From Nageia nagi (lineage: Eukaryota; Pinophyta): DNA of 64,000 bases. Of the stretch, positions 24,648 to 37,816 are shown in pieces. The notes under the pieces are model-generated. The model was given only the letters and a program-made list of their open reading frames with translations, was not told the origin of the DNA and made no database searches. The stretch is from NCBI GenBank assembly GCA_050084985.1, contig JBITNC010000001.1:117428001-117492000 (forward strand), in the 5' to 3' direction. A program made the translations under genes and the position numbers. How positions within the stretch are numbered: position 1 is the first letter of the stretch; each line of letters starts with the position of its first letter.

Positions 24648-25628
24648 TGTGTGTAGAGAAAAATAAGTTTAATGATTAATCCTTGTTTAATCCTCAGCTG
24701 GCACTGCAGAGGAAAGGCACTAGAGGTTATCAACCCAGACTTTCAATGTAGCTTATCAGGCAACAGGCCTATTTAAAATCGACCCATATTGTATAGAGAA
24801 CTGTGGCACATGAAATATATTATATCAATCTATTCTGATTGATTGGCTTCTCTACTCTGAAGCCCATGAATTGTGAATAGATAATGACGTTTCAGATAGA
24901 GCAAGAATGGCTGTCATGTACTGTTCATTGCATATGTATGCTATGTAGAGGAGATGCTGATATTTCTAAAGGATAATATGGATATTGGGGTTCAAGATCG
25001 TGTTTTATGTTTCTCATCATTGTTTTAAGCTTTGTGGAGATGATTATATCTCAGTAGATTATATGTTAAAAACATCATATACAAATTCATGTAAGCTATT
25101 ACTTATTTATATGGTTTATATGGAAGGTCTTGTTTGCTTTGTTTTCTAATTGTTTTGTTTGAATGGATAAGCATCGAATTGAATAGCTCACAAGGAGACT
25201 GCAGAGGATAATGAAACTGAAAGCAGGATGCCGTTTCGTTATGCATGCGAAGGTTTTCAACTCTTTAATTGGCTTATGAAAATTAAAAGAATATTTAATT
25301 TTGATATAATAGAGTGCAAGACATAAATTAAATTGTTATTTCGGTCCGTTATATAACATGGTAGTTGATAAAATGCAAATTTACTCCTGTCACGCTCAAA
25401 TGAATTAGCAGTCATGTATCCATTGCATGTTTCTGAATGATTCAGCAAGAGAGAAAGATATTATTCATCTAATCATACTTATGTTTTGTTTTTTTTTTAT
25501 CATGTACACAGTCCAATAATGCCCACGCTATCTTAAGTAGTACGAATTCCAAACAAATAAATACTTTCTCAGATTCTAGGTTACAACATGGTATTTTGTG
25601 TTAGTTCCTACACCTAGAATAAATCAAA
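24648..25628. other. 3' flank of the CLE gene
   Basis: Presumed 3' UTR and downstream sequence. AATAAG at about 24662 is a weak polyadenylation-like signal. A weak minus frame at 25257-25448 has no motif. A poly(T) run lies near 25490. No gene seen. Confidence 0.4.
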
Positions 25629-25874
25629 TTAATTCATTGTTTCCTTAGCAGTTTCAAAATTTAAAATCCATTCTAAAGCAGCATTAACATAACCACCAGT
25701 ACCTATAAGGAAAAATCTATGAGAAGCATCACCGAATTGATATCCAGCTCTGAAGAACTTATAAATTCTGCCGTAGACCCTCTTAATGTCCCTACTTGGT
25801 GATGCCATTTTAAACTGTAAAAAACTGCAAATTCTGCCATAGAGCCTTTTAATGTTCGTCCTTGGTGACATCAT
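25629..25874 (-). CDS. Small ORF with an in-frame 22-residue duplication, uncertain
   Basis: From the first ATG this frame codes about 81 residues, ending GYVNAALEWILNFETAKETMN (last 21 trimmed: final residues TAKETMN). It contains two adjacent similar blocks, SPRTNIKRLYGRICSFLQF and SPSRDIKRVYGRIYKFFRA, produced by a 66-bp tandem duplication. I do not recognise the family. The duplication keeps the frame simply because 66 is divisible by three. It may be an exon or pseudogene remnant, or a chance frame. Confidence that it is a real gene is low. Confidence 0.2.
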   Translation of the reverse strand: MMSPRTNIKRLYGRICSFLQFKMASPSRDIKRVYGRIYKFFRAGYQFGDASHRFFLIGTGGYVNAALEWILNFETAKETMN

Positions 25875-25877
25875 TTT
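25754..25877. repeat. 66-bp tandem duplication
   Basis: Copy A (about 25754-25811) and copy B (about 25820-25877) share AAATTCTGCC.TAGA, TTAATGT and CTTGGTGA with a constant 66-bp offset. Several substitutions show it is not recent. Confidence 0.8.
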
Positions 25878-25880
25878 CAA

Positions 25881-26724
25881 GCTTTAAAAATTTCAAGCAA
25901 GGTCTTATATTTTTGCACATGAAATCGTGGTTGGTATAAAGGACATTTGTTAATTGAAGTTCCTCACCAGACTCTCCTCGGTATGGGAGATCAGACCCAC
26001 AACTGCAAGCAATCTATAGTCAGAAATTAAACAAAAATATCTGTTGACTGGTAAAATGTGTTTCGACAATCCAGAAATCAAATCAGGTTCAATACTTCAT
26101 AACATGTCAGTATGATGTCTCTGGTTAATGAGTACCATTTTCTTCCTTCAGAAACACTAATTGATATTAAAAAATTCTTAATTTTGGCAGTACGTGCTCC
26201 ATGCTTGCCACTGGTTCCATCAATCCTCTCTACAAAGCAATTCCTTGTGGATTCAATACTTCATTTATTGCCTGGAATTTCGGAATTCTATAATGTTCAA
26301 GCAATACTATACAAAAAGATAAATCAAACATTTCAATATTGAAGACCAGTTTTTCCCAGTTGATAGCAACAGAATTGGGAGCTGGTCATCTTCTTTCTTT
26401 TGTAGTTTATCATGGAGACAGGTTTTGATGACGGAGCTTATGTTTAATATCCTAGCGTTGCGTGTATTAAATACAACTCCATTGACTTACGGCAATTGGC
26501 ACACGACATTGCTGCACTGCTGACAGGACATGCTAAGGTGTAGCTTGGATCTATGATGACTTTAGAAAACATGACAATAGAAAATGGGGTTTTGCCACAT
26601 AATCAAGATAAATATACAGATACCCAAAGTCGTCCAGAATTGAATTCAGAGTATGGATTATAGCTGGCTTAACAATCAAGGGGTTTTTAAGTGGGAAATG
26701 GTCGTAATCACTTGTATTGAAATG
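25881..26724. other. Intergenic sequence, no firm gene
   Basis: A + frame at 26112-26342 and short minus-strand stretches (for example one opening after an acceptor-like TGCTTGCAG near 26005) have no recognised motif. Nothing here can be called as a gene with confidence. Confidence 0.35.
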
Positions 26725-26727
26725 ACA

Positions 26728-27770
26728 GGAGTCTGTTTTCTGGTGATCTACAGGCTATAAGCAGTCAATTTCTTTGGATACTGGAAGGTTTAATTTGAAA
26801 TTTCATTAGCTGCCATTTATGACTTGTCTTTTGTTGGGGCATGATTCCAATTCCTTTCCATTGACTTGTATAAACCCAAATCCAATCCTATCCTGAGCCT
26901 GTGAATTTTATTTTATTTTATGCACAAATGGCTTAAACATCTTTAGGACGGCCTTGATCATTCCTCTTAGATATTATTTTGTTGCGAAGTGGCTACGGAT
27001 AATACCATAAGAACTAGGATTAATTTTACTTGAGCCTACCTTCTTGTTGGTCCATACTACTAGATAGGTCTGTCTTTAGCTTCACCTCCTCGAGTTGAAT
27101 AATTGGAAGACTCATTTCCTCATCCTTGCAAGGTTGTTCTTCGACAAAGACCTATTCTCTTATTAGGTATAGTTTTTCATGTCTGTTGATGCTTGGAATT
27201 CATTTATTAGAAAATAATCAACTTGTGTTCATGCTTGGAATTCTTTTCTCATAAATAATCAATTTGTCCCACGGATTCTTGAGATCATATGGTGATTTGC
27301 ATTTAAAATTTTGAAAATAGAAAAAAAAAATAAAAAAATAAACGAATAATTATTCTTATCCGTTAATCTCTCACTTTGAGTTGTGTGTGGTTGGCTTGCA
27401 TAAGGAACGTATTGCTGGTAGTAAAAAGTTAGGAAAAAATTGTCAATTGAAAATTACTAATGACATTAATAAAAGAAAAGATGAAAAAATTAAGTATCGT
27501 ACTTTTCCAGATGTTTATATGTTTTGGAAACAATTTACTTTTAAGCTTGATAAAATTATATGAGGTAAAATAAAAAATTATATGATGATATAAGGGTTAA
27601 AATAATTGATCTTAAAATGTGTTTCTTTTTTTTCTTTGTATTGGTATTTATTTATTTATTTTTAAATACTAAACTTTTTATTTCAACCATTTTATGGTAT
27701 TTTTTCATTACATAATATTTAGATTTTTTTATGATGTTTTCTCAAGTATTTAACTACATTTATTCTTTTC
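26728..27770. repeat. Segmental duplication downstream of CLE, copy 1
   Basis: Collinear with 28944-30680. Shared blocks include GCAGTCAATTTCTTTGGATA, CATTGACTTGTATAAA, GAATAATTGGAAGACTCATT, TGCAAGGTTGTTCT, TTGAAAATTACTAA and AAGTATTTAACTA. No protein is readable across both copies, so this is non-coding or fully decayed. Confidence 0.85.
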
Positions 27771-28943
27771 CCTTCAAGTTTATCAAACTTTGTATCATGT
27801 CTTCATCGAGAAGTATGATTTCTCCTTCATAAACTAATGAATAAGGAGTTACACAAGTGGAGGTTATAATGTTTATGAGTTTAACAATAATTATTTATCC
27901 TAAAAAAATTGGGTTGAATATTAGTGTCAATGTTTAAATTTGATAACCAACTATTTATTATGCATATATGTGACTCTATCTATGGTTTCATTCTTACCAA
28001 AATAAGCATTAGTACTCAAATAGAAATCAAACATTTCTTATGATCAAAGGGGTGCACATCATTCCTAGCACTTGTAAAACCAATCAAATCATAATGTAAA
28101 ATGGTTCTTAATTATAGACCATTTTCTTAGCTATAGATGTGGGCTCAACCAAAATATACTTTGAATTGTCTCACCTTTTTAAGAATGTCATGGACTATTT
28201 CTACTAATTATGAGTACTTTTTACCTATAAGCACTATACTTCTGATTTGCCATTATTTTGAGTTTGTTGCACCCTAATAATGACCAATAGTTAGGGCAAT
28301 TAGTATGAATAGGATAGGATTGTAGTATTATTTTGTATTTATTGAATTTGGGTCTCGTAATTAAAAGCTAACTACATGGAAGATATAGGTAACTTGATCT
28401 ATCAAATCAAAAACGATGTTACCTTCAATCACAATTAATCTCTCTTCTACTTCTTTAGTTATTTTCTAATGTTGTGTCTTTTCAATTTCTTTAATGATAA
28501 ATATAATTGATTCAATAATTTAGAAGTTAAGAGAATAAACTTTAACTTTCCTATCATAAGCTAATAATGAGTACATCTCAAATGTAACTCATCTAAAGTA
28601 TAATTGTAAATCATCTCACTTTATTCAAATATAATATAAAACATATAAGAAAAGTAGATTAGATTGCTTCCATTTCAAAAATTGATGGTCTAAATAACAA
28701 ACTATATGATAAATATTTATCATTGATATATATTATTACTTTTCTTTTCTTTTTTAACTGTAGAATAATTATTTTTTTTATTCACCATTTTTTTTTTTTT
28801 AATTTAGAGGAGGAAACCCAACAACCTTTTGTTACTTATTTTTAATTTATTTTTCAAACCTATATGGAATAAGATTTTTTGAAGTAACCATTTTTTATAT
28901 TTGATGGAGGATGAAGTATCCTTCATCAGTTTTTCTATTTAAT
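27771..28943. other. Spacer between the duplicated segments
   Basis: AT-rich, with poly(T) runs near 28770-28800. No gene or transposon protein recognised. Confidence 0.5.
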
Positions 28944-30680
28944 GGAGTCTGCTGTTTGTAGATCTCAACGCTATATGCAGTCAATTTCTTTGGATATTGG
29001 AAGGTATCAAATGAAATTCTTTGCATACTATTTCATTTGTTGGTATGGTTCCAATTGCTTTACATTGACTTGTATAAATCCAAATCCAAAATCCAATCTC
29101 AAAACTGTGATTTTTGTTTTTTAAATGCACAAATGGCATAAATATCATTATTATACGTTGATAATTCCACTTAGATATTATTTTGTGACGCACTGGCACT
29201 GGATAATACAATTATAGCCTACCTTCTCATTTGTTCATGGTACTATAGACGTTTATCTTTGGCTTCAACTCCCCGAGTGAATAATTGGAAGACTCATTTC
29301 AACATCTTTGCAAGGTTGTTCTGCGACAAACACTAAAACTGGGGAATCTAGAGATCATTTAACTCGCTGAATTGTTTAAAATTAATCGAGCTTTCAAGAT
29401 TTATTAATTTATATAAAACAAGAAGGTATAAATAATCTTCCATTAATTAGTCAAAATATCTATGTTGAATCACGGTAAACGAAAATGAATGATAGGTATT
29501 GATTAGTTACTGTATGGCTGAGCAACTTGTAATAAAAGTTTGAGCCGTTTTGAAGCTTACACATTCTTGTGGAACATGTGATTTCTAAAGGATGAACTCC
29601 TTAATAGAAGGTTCAAATGAATGCACCTCATAATCCATGATTTTACTTATACATAAATATACATTTGATTATGGAGAATTACCTGTGAGGGTCTGTTTAC
29701 TTTTTAAAATGGTAAGCTTAGTTTGTTAAAATGATAATAATATAAAATTTGGGTATTTATAATTTACAATAGACAAGTGTAATTTTAAGTGTCTATTGTA
29801 GCATTGCTTATAGTTAAAGGATAAAATAATATTAAGAAAGGAAATAGCAAAAAAAAATTATTATGATGTGATATTAGTTGAAAATGCATCAAATAAGTAG
29901 GATATAAAATGACAATATAAATTTTTATTATTTATTTATATTCTTGGATCTATCAAATATGCATTAATCATCCAAGTGGGTTAAAGAGTGATATAACATT
30001 TTGAAGTGTCAATTCGATGATAATAGAAGTGGCAATGACTAGGAAAGGTGCTTTTATTTAATTATCAAAATTTTATAAAATGGATAATATAATACAATTT
30101 TGAATAAACTGTAGTACATTTTTATTAAGCATAGTTTTTCAACTCTATTCATACTTGGAAATCTTTCATCAGAAAATAATCAATTTCTCTAATTGATTTA
30201 TCAAACCATATTGCAATTTGCATTTAAAATCTTGAAAAAAGAAAAAAATACTAAAAAATAATAATTATTATGGTATGTTATCTTTCATTTTGGTTTGTTA
30301 TTTCTAGTTGTGGGTTGTTTTACTTAAGGAACACATAGCTCAAAATATTTGGAAAAAAAGTGTTTCATTTGAAAATTACTAAAAATTGTAATGACAAAAT
30401 AAAATATAAAAAGTTAAGTAAAGTACTTTTTGTGATGCATGATGTTTATGAGTTTTAAAAATTCTTTAGCTTCAAATGTGGAAAGCTTATATACCTTGAA
30501 ACTAAAATTTTATATGATAATGTAAGGATAAAAGCAATAGACCATAAAATTATGTCTCTTTTCTCTCTTTGCATTGGTGATTTTTTAACACTTACATGGA
30601 ACTCTCTTTATGTTGCATTCACTTTATATGCTCTTTATTCTCTTATGATGTATTCTTAAGTATTTAACTATATTTATTCT
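28944..30680. repeat. Segmental duplication downstream of CLE, copy 2
   Basis: Partner of 26728-27770 but about 0.7 kb longer. The extra DNA lies mainly between about 29340 and 30140, where copy 1 has only about 60 bases, so it is either an insertion here or a deletion in copy 1. The extra DNA shows no coding or terminal-repeat signature. Confidence 0.85.
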
Positions 30681-32738
30681 TCTGTCTTTAATAGACATTC
30701 ATTTTGGAATAAGGTATGTGTTTTTATTTTGTTACTTTTCTTTGTAGGTTAATATTTAATATCATGCTCTTTGGTGTATGTCACACGCTCTTCTATGTAC
30801 TAGGCTAAAATATCTTGAGCATTGTATTTTTGTATACATTTTACAATGCTGCATCTGATCAAATTTTATATGTGAATAATTTTTTTCTAGGCTAGCACAT
30901 GAACATTTTTTCTAAGATTGTTTTGATTTTGAACATCATGCTTGAACACCTAATTTGAGCCTAATGTCATGACATTTCCATATCCCATGTTTGGCTTCTA
31001 GAGGTTGAAGAGGTTTGAACTAGGATCCTTTATGGTCTTCCATGATTTTAGCATTGAAAATAATCCTCATCATTAGCATCCATATGTGTCAAACTATTGA
31101 ATACAAGTTCCATGTACAAGATTTAATCTCTCTAAACCTCTGAAACTCAGATTGAGACCTCATTATATATATCACCTCTTTATGTCAAATTTGATTACTC
31201 TACACCTTAAAATTCCTTCTTGTTATATCTTCATATGTATGAAACTTGGTATTCAAGATACCTCCCTTCATTTTTCAAACTTTTCATTTTCATGATCTCT
31301 TAGAAAATTTTAAACTCTGTATGCAACCTCTTTATATGATCTCCATCTATGTAATAGTACAAATAACTTGTTGAAACTCCCATTTCACAATGAAGAATTT
31401 CCAACTCTAAAGCTATACAGTCTACAATGCAAATATGTAGGTCTCAATAGTGTTATCACCATCTCAATAATATCATCTCCTTTGTCTTCCTCCTCAAACT
31501 AATTTTTTTCATTCATTTATGACTTGAAGTATATCGTACCTAGGATATTACTAGTGGAAGATAACATTATGGATATCCTCTTCAAGAAAGGTATCCACAT
31601 TTGAAGATATTTGAATTAATTTCTTGAAGCACAACATAAAAATCATTCAAAATCTCTTTTAAAACTTTTAACTTCTATAATAGTGAAATTTTGTTATAGT
31701 ATTTGCTTAATAAGTGTTATTGAAAATATCTACATGATAAGTATTTAAGCTAAGGCCATGTATAAATTTAGGGAAATTTATTGCACATAAAAATAAAGAA
31801 GCCTTAAATAGTTTCTCTAAAAGGGTCAATTTAATAAAAGATAACTTAAAAATTTGGCTCTTAGATCAAGGTAAAAACTTTTAGATCTCCTCTCTAATAT
31901 TAATTTTCATAAAAATATATTGATAAGAGGAAAATGAAACTCTCAATACTTTAAAGCTTTAAATTTTTAAATTAAAACCAAATCTTCAATATTTAAAGAT
32001 CCAATGACAACATGAAAATATTAGAATTAAACTAGAAGATAATTTGGTATTGATAGATTCTTAATCAATATAAAGAATAAGCCATTCTTGAAAAAATAAC
32101 CATAATTAGAGAAAAAAATATTACAATTAAATATCTTGGTTGCAAGTAGAGAAAGGGAAGAAATCTCCCCTATTTTAGATTGTAGTTCAAGCTAAATTTG
32201 ATGAATAAAAATTAAAGAAATAAAAATTTCTTAATCTAAACATGAGATACCTTCCTAAAAGGATAATATTATACAACATTGTAAAGAATTTATAGGTTTT
32301 ACTCTTAGGATTAATGATATTATCATAGATTTTGTGTGCGAATATTATTTAATTGTAAAATTTAAATCTATTGATGATAAAATTAAAGGTATGAGAGATA
32401 AGAAAGTTCTATATACCATGTCCCCTAATATTTATGTTGATTAATACTTTATGCATATTCAATATGAAGAGCTTAAAAATATAAGAAACCCAATCATAGA
32501 AGTTAGGATAGATAAGAAATGAGTTATGATATATAATGTGCATGCATGGATTCATGATTCAAATCTAATATATTATATTGGTATATGATTAGGATTTGAT
32601 TGATGCCATGGATAATATTTTCAAGGCCTTGGAGTGGAAATATGGAATTGTAATAGAATGCTTTGATCTACTCTAGGTACAATATAAGATATCATTGATG
32701 AGACTTATGAGAGTCCCAAGTATAATCTACCTTATTTT
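30681..32738. other. AT-rich intergenic sequence
   Basis: About 2 kb without a gene I can support. A short + phrase near 31540-31590 (VEDNIMDILFKK) faintly recalls the end of copia integrase/RT polyproteins but is too short to call. Confidence 0.4.
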
Positions 32739-33010
32739 CACTACACCAAAAATGGATAATAAGGATGGAAATAATACATATATATTTTTTATAGAAGTTA
32801 AAAATCATCATAATATATTGTAAGATAATAGTTCACAACTATCCTTAAAAAATCATGATGGTAAAACTATTTATGATGGCTATGAATTTTATGTCCATTA
32901 AAAATTGTTGTAATATCTTATTAAAGGATAGTTTATTATAATGATTTAAAAATCATGCTGATAAAAATTTACAAAAATAAATAACCATCATATTATATCT
33001 TAGGAGAGTG
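32739..33010 (+). mobile_element. Possible CACTA transposon terminus
   Basis: CACTACACCAAAAATGG at 32739 matches the conserved end of plant CACTA (En/Spm) elements. The next 270 bp hold repeated short motifs such as AAAATCAT.ATAATAT and ACCATCATATTATAT in both orientations, like the subterminal repeats of that superfamily. The opposite terminus was not found in the next few kilobases, so the element is truncated or diverged. Confidence 0.45.
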
Positions 33011-33366
33011 GTTTAAAACCATTGTGAAAAAATGAGATCATAAAAAATAAATTAAAAAATTTGGTGGAGGCCTTAAACCCCTATAATGGAAAAATAAAAA
33101 CAAATGAGCAGGGGGGGATAATATGCTATTTCAAAATCATTTCAAAAAATAGATAGAACTAAAAGGATAGATAAATTGATGGCAAATTTTGAATATCCAA
33201 GTGTGGAGAGATTGTAGAAAATTAGATGATGACTAGGGAAATTGTAAATGTGTTCTTAATTTCCCCTTTTTTCATGAATATTCAATAAAATGGATTTGTA
33301 CTACAAATGTTTTCTTATATTTAATTTATAAGAACCAAGTAGATCATATCCATATACTTAATTCAA
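33011..33366. other. AT-rich sequence, nothing recognised
   Basis: No gene seen. A GGGGGGG run lies near 33111-33117. Confidence 0.4.
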
Positions 33367-33932
33367 ATTTTATGGGTAATTTAGCAATGAAGTTCAAAAC
33401 TTTCTCAAGATAGTTTACACAACTAAGAAGTTCAACAATGCATGTATAATGATTCATCCCAAGAAGAATGCAATAAGAATTTCTCATTATACTAGATTTG
33501 GTTCCCAAGTAATATAAAGGTTATGTTGTTAGGGGTGGTTCCTAATTTTTTCTTCATCAAATGAAAGATTTTAAGGGACTCCATGATATAGTTATGAATT
33601 ACATACTTTGAAATTATTAAAATCTATATCTGTAAGGTATTTTACAACCATAATATTTAATGAAAAACCATTTTTAAATTCTATTAATGGATGTTTGTAC
33701 CTTTCTCTAGAACTAACATTTTATGGGCATTTAGGTAATGAAGTTAAAAGCTTTCTCAACATAGGTTACATGACCAAGGAATTCAATCATTAATATATAA
33801 TGATTCATCCTAGGTATAAGGCAATAAGAGTTAAACTCATATTATTAGGGTTGGTTCCCAAGTGTAGCTTCATCATATCAAAGAGTTTAAAGGAATCCTC
33901 ATTGTAACCATGTAGTATATATCCTCCAATCA
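33367..33932. repeat. Tandem duplication of a roughly 230-bp segment
   Basis: Two diverged copies, about 33367-33600 and 33717-33932, share ATTTTATGGG, AATGAAGTT.AAA, TATAATGATTCATCC, GCAATAAGA and GGTTCC.AA in order. A + frame across the second copy (33608-33793) has no motif. Confidence 0.75.
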
Positions 33933-35058
33933 TTATAGTCCATTATTATAACAAAAATAATAGTTATTATGGTTATTTATAGAATAAATAAATTTCCCAA
34001 TTAACTATGAAATACAAGAAATTGATGACATGAAAGATGATAATGACCTAATTAACCTTAACCTATCAAAATTAGATTTATAGAAGATACAAACTTGAAC
34101 TTTTACCTATGATGATAAATGAAGGTGAAATTCAATCAAAAGAGGAAAAATGACAAGCTTCCTTGAAAGACAGAGCTATTAGTCCAACCTCAACCCAATG
34201 ATAGTGCTAGAAACCTAGTGACGATGCTTGATTACCATTCCATAATGCCTGGCTCTTTCATTTGATATCATCATCCCTCCTTCAATTCATCAAACCTTAA
34301 TTATGAATGGATGCAAGATCGCAAGAATGTAGAGCTCATAGTATAGTAAAATCTAGAGATATTAGGTGATGTTAAGAAACATCAATCAAGAATGACACAA
34401 GTATATTACAACCTATTAAGGATTTGGGATTATATCATATCATTTCATATATTTGATCATGCATAAACCCTCCATATTTATAGATAATAGGTCTTATGCT
34501 AAGGCTCCTCCTTAGGCTTATTGTCATGTCGAGCTGACCTGTTACCACAAAATATAAAGGTAGATGGAAGTGCACATGGAAAAGAGAATTTATTTAATAG
34601 ATTAAATAAATCATTATAGATATATAAAAAGATATTTTAATTAAATCAAATTTCCTTTTTAGATGTTAACAAATACCCCACTTTGAATATGTTTTGATGC
34701 TTTTGATATAAAATAAAATAAAATTATGAATTCAAAGTATAATGAGAAAAGTAAGAAGATACTCCCTGAAAGGTTATGACATGGTGTTAGCTTCAAATGC
34801 CTTGGGTTTTGCTTATGTTATGCCCCTTGTTTGAATTGGTTGCAATATGATGGAACTCTCATCATAGATGTGATACAAGGCAAAGAAAAAAGTATCTTAA
34901 AAAAGTTTAAACAAGAAACATTTTTATGCAGTATAGCTCAAATATAAACATTAAACATCATGATATGGAAAGCATGATAAGTGAAAGAAAGAAAACTCAT
35001 CCTTAGTGACTTACCCACCAAGATGAGATGAATATGATAAATAATTTAGAGTTATCAG
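33933..35058. other. AT-rich sequence, possible LTR remnant
   Basis: No coding motif. Because it lies just beyond the 3' side of the minus-strand gypsy remnant at 35.6-37.8 kb, part of it may be that element's 3' non-coding region or LTR, but no matching 5' LTR was found. Confidence 0.35.
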
Positions 35059-35250
35059 CTTGGTTTTCCAAGACACCATGTTGTCATAAATTTTGATATG
35101 AATGACCCTTCCTTACAAAGATACCAAATCATAAGATTAACCCTTCCTTACAAAGATGTTAGATGACAAGAATGATCATCTTGGTTTCCCAAGCCACCAT
35201 TTTTCCATAGATTTGTGATAAGAGTTCTCCTTCCTTACAAAGGAGGATAA
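35059..35250. repeat. Imperfect tandem repeat, about 121-bp period
   Basis: CTTGGTTT.CCAAG.CACCAT followed by CCTTCCTTACAAAG occurs from 35059 and again from 35180. A third CCTTCCTTACAAAGAT lies between them. Confidence 0.7.
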
Positions 35251-35599
35251 TGATATGAACAAATAAAATACTATATTGATATATTTTGTTAAGCATTATT
35301 GATAAGCAACTTTTTACTAAAATGAAATGGAAGTAAAAGAATAAAATACCTTTTTCATTGATTTACTATGATAAAGAAGAGGCAATCATTTTTTGGAATT
35401 TTTTGATCACCTAAAACCAATGACATCGTGAAGAATCTAGCAACATCGCTAGGTTATAGATTTATTTTCCTAAAATGTTAATATGAAAATACGAAGATAT
35501 GCATATTTTTATGAAAAATATTAGACATAAAACTTTTTCAAATGCATAATATTGATCTTGTATTATGTTCTTATTTACCATCAATTATGGATAACTTAT

Positions 35600-36593
35600 A
35601 TGTATTTTTTCATAATTTGCAATAACAATATAAGGACCTATCTAGTTAGGTTCAAAATTACATTTCTTTTTAGTTTCCAAAGCTTTAGTGTTGGGAAGAC
35701 TTTGTTTTAAGACTAGATAACCAACTTTGAATTATTTAGGTTTGATCTTTTTTCTATAGGCTTTTTGGATTCTAGAATGGTCTACATGAAGGTGTTCTAG
35801 AGCATTAACCTATTTTTCATCTAGGATCTCTAGTTTGTCTAATTTAGCTTTCCTTCTATCCTCATCGAGAATGAGACCATCTAGTGAAACACAAAGATAT
35901 GGGATTTATAACTCAAGGGGAAATATGAATTCATCACCATACATCAAGGAGAAAGGATTTTCCCTTATGAAAGTCCTTATACTTATTCTATAAGGCCATA
36001 AAGCATAAGGAAGTTTTTCATGCCAATTTTTATTATGTTTAGAAACAGTTTTAAGTAGGATACTTTTAATGACCTTATTAGAGGCTTCAACTTGACCATT
36101 ACCTTGGGAGTAACATGGGTTAGAGAAATTTCATTCAACATGATATTTAGCACATATTCAAATTCATTACCTTAAAATATAGTACCATTATCCATGAATA
36201 ATTTAAAAGGGACACCATATCTAGAAATGATAAACTCAACAATCTTACTTCCTTTTGTAGATTTCATGGGTATAATCACCACCCATTTTGTGAAATATTT
36301 TGTAGTTGTAATGATAAACTTATGAACATATTTTTAAATAGGGTTTATTTTACCAATAAAATCAATTTCCAAAATAGAAAAAGGCCAAGGAGATATAATT
36401 GAATGCAAAGCATGAGAAGGAGAAGGTTCAAGACTAGCATTCTTTTGACATTGTTCACATTTTGTTTTATATGCAATTCACAATATTCAAGCATAGTAGG
36501 CCAATAATAACCTAGTCCAAGCAATTTTTTATAAACAAATTTAGCACTAAAGTGTCCACCACATTCACCATCATGAGCTTGGTGAAGGGCCAT
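35600..36593 (-). pseudogene. Gypsy integrase fragment
   Basis: The open part 36593-36345 starts with HQAHDGECGGHFSAKFVYKK and LGLGYYWPTM, the zinc-binding (HHCC) domain; the two Cys positions are partly lost. Further left, in broken frames, are TKYFTKWVV, a DNGTIF catalytic-core trace and EHLHVDHSRIQKAY, the region before the C-terminal domain. It has many stops. Confidence 0.85.
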
Positions 36594-36609
36594 ATCTACT
36601 TATACCTCA

Positions 36610-37303
36610 TTACACATCTAAGAAGAGCACCATCAAATGACCTTCTATACAACAAATTGAACCTATGATGACATACTTACTTGTTAGCTTTTGAATTCTA
36701 ATTCTAGCATTATGATTAAAGGCAATAGGAATAACACCATATTTAAGATAATTAAAAACATATTGATACCATTCACATACATTGATACAAGTAGCAAAAA
36801 AATAATGATCCTTAATTAAATTTTCAGCAATAAAATCATGAGAAGGCTTACCGATATTTTTTATTACGAGAATAGTCTCTTCATATTCTATAGAAATAGG
36901 AGCAAGGGAAGTGACACTAGACATAATATCACCATACTTGTTACTATCTCTTGGAACATTATCAATTTCATACTCATTGAAGTAGATGAGGAGATTCTCC
37001 ACCATCTCCTTATATGTTTGCAAATAGGGATCTTTGGTATTGTAGATGTTGGATAGTTACTCCATAATGAGTTGAAACTTGAGAATCACCAAAGATTTTA
37101 ATCCTTTTCACTTTCAAATGTATTGTAGCGTTTAGACCTAAAATTAGGGCCTCATATTCTACCATATTATTAGTGCAATCAAAGCTTAAATGGTAAGACA
37201 TATGGATAACATCACCATGAGGATTAATAAGAATAATTCCTACCCTTGCTCCATGAATGCACTTAGAACCATCAAACAATAGGGTCCATTCATCATTTTC
37301 CAT
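36610..37303 (-). pseudogene. Archaeal-type RNase H and tether of the gypsy remnant
   Basis: Two overlapping frames (37303-37010 and 37023-36610) joined by a frameshift near 37015. The first contains WTLLFDGSKCIHGARVGI, NNMVEYEALILGLN and IFGDSQV, so the catalytic Asp, Glu and Asp positions are visible. The second gives the tether, YKEMVENLLIYFNEYEIDNV followed by PRDSNKYGD, which in intact elements precedes the integrase. A stop at 36610 breaks the link to the zinc-binding domain. Confidence 0.85.
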
Positions 37304-37528
37304 AAATTAAAAAAAAAACTTATGGAAATTTAGATTCAAGAATGGAGTAGAAGTGCAAGGATGTAGTGGTTGCACTTGGTTTAGAGAAGTTTTGGCTATC
37401 CACTTCATCTAGAAATTATTTCTGCATGTTGGATACTTCATTTTATGGATGGTTGGTAACGAAATCTACTATATCCTATTCCTTTATAAACTTATGATTT
37501 ATAAAGGAAAAATAAAATTCTTGAAGCA

Positions 37529-37816
37529 TCAAATTACCCACTTTGCATCCATTCTAAATGGATAGGACTTGGACATGAGATATTTGAAAGCATATGCCTG
37601 AGCTATGACATATTTTGTATTTATAAGCATGAAATGTCTTAACTTTTCTATTGAAAAGACTATATCAAAACATATATTTTCAATTAGAGTGTACATTATT
37701 TCATAATCAAGTAAAGCCTTACTAATATAGTAAATTGCTCTTTCCTTATTATTGTCATCCTTTTGAGCTGGCATTACCCCTAATGCACTTAATGTTATTG
37801 AAATATAAAGTAACAA
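37529..37816 (-). pseudogene. Gypsy RT-connected RNase H fragment
   Basis: The frame codes LLLYISITLSALGVMPAQKD, then ERAIYYISKALLDYE, YTLIE and KLRHFML, the characteristic run of the gypsy RNase H that follows RT. The frame opens with a methionine inside the domain, so it is a fragment, not a gene start. No RT core is readable upstream (above 37820). It would degrade RNA in RNA-DNA hybrids during element replication. Confidence 0.85.

Noticed and set aside
26112-26342. 76-codon + strand frame near the CLE gene
   Set aside because: No motif, no recognisable start context, and composition like the surrounding non-coding DNA.
31540-31600. Copia polyprotein end
   Set aside because: Only about a dozen residues resemble the pattern; too short and no neighbouring support.
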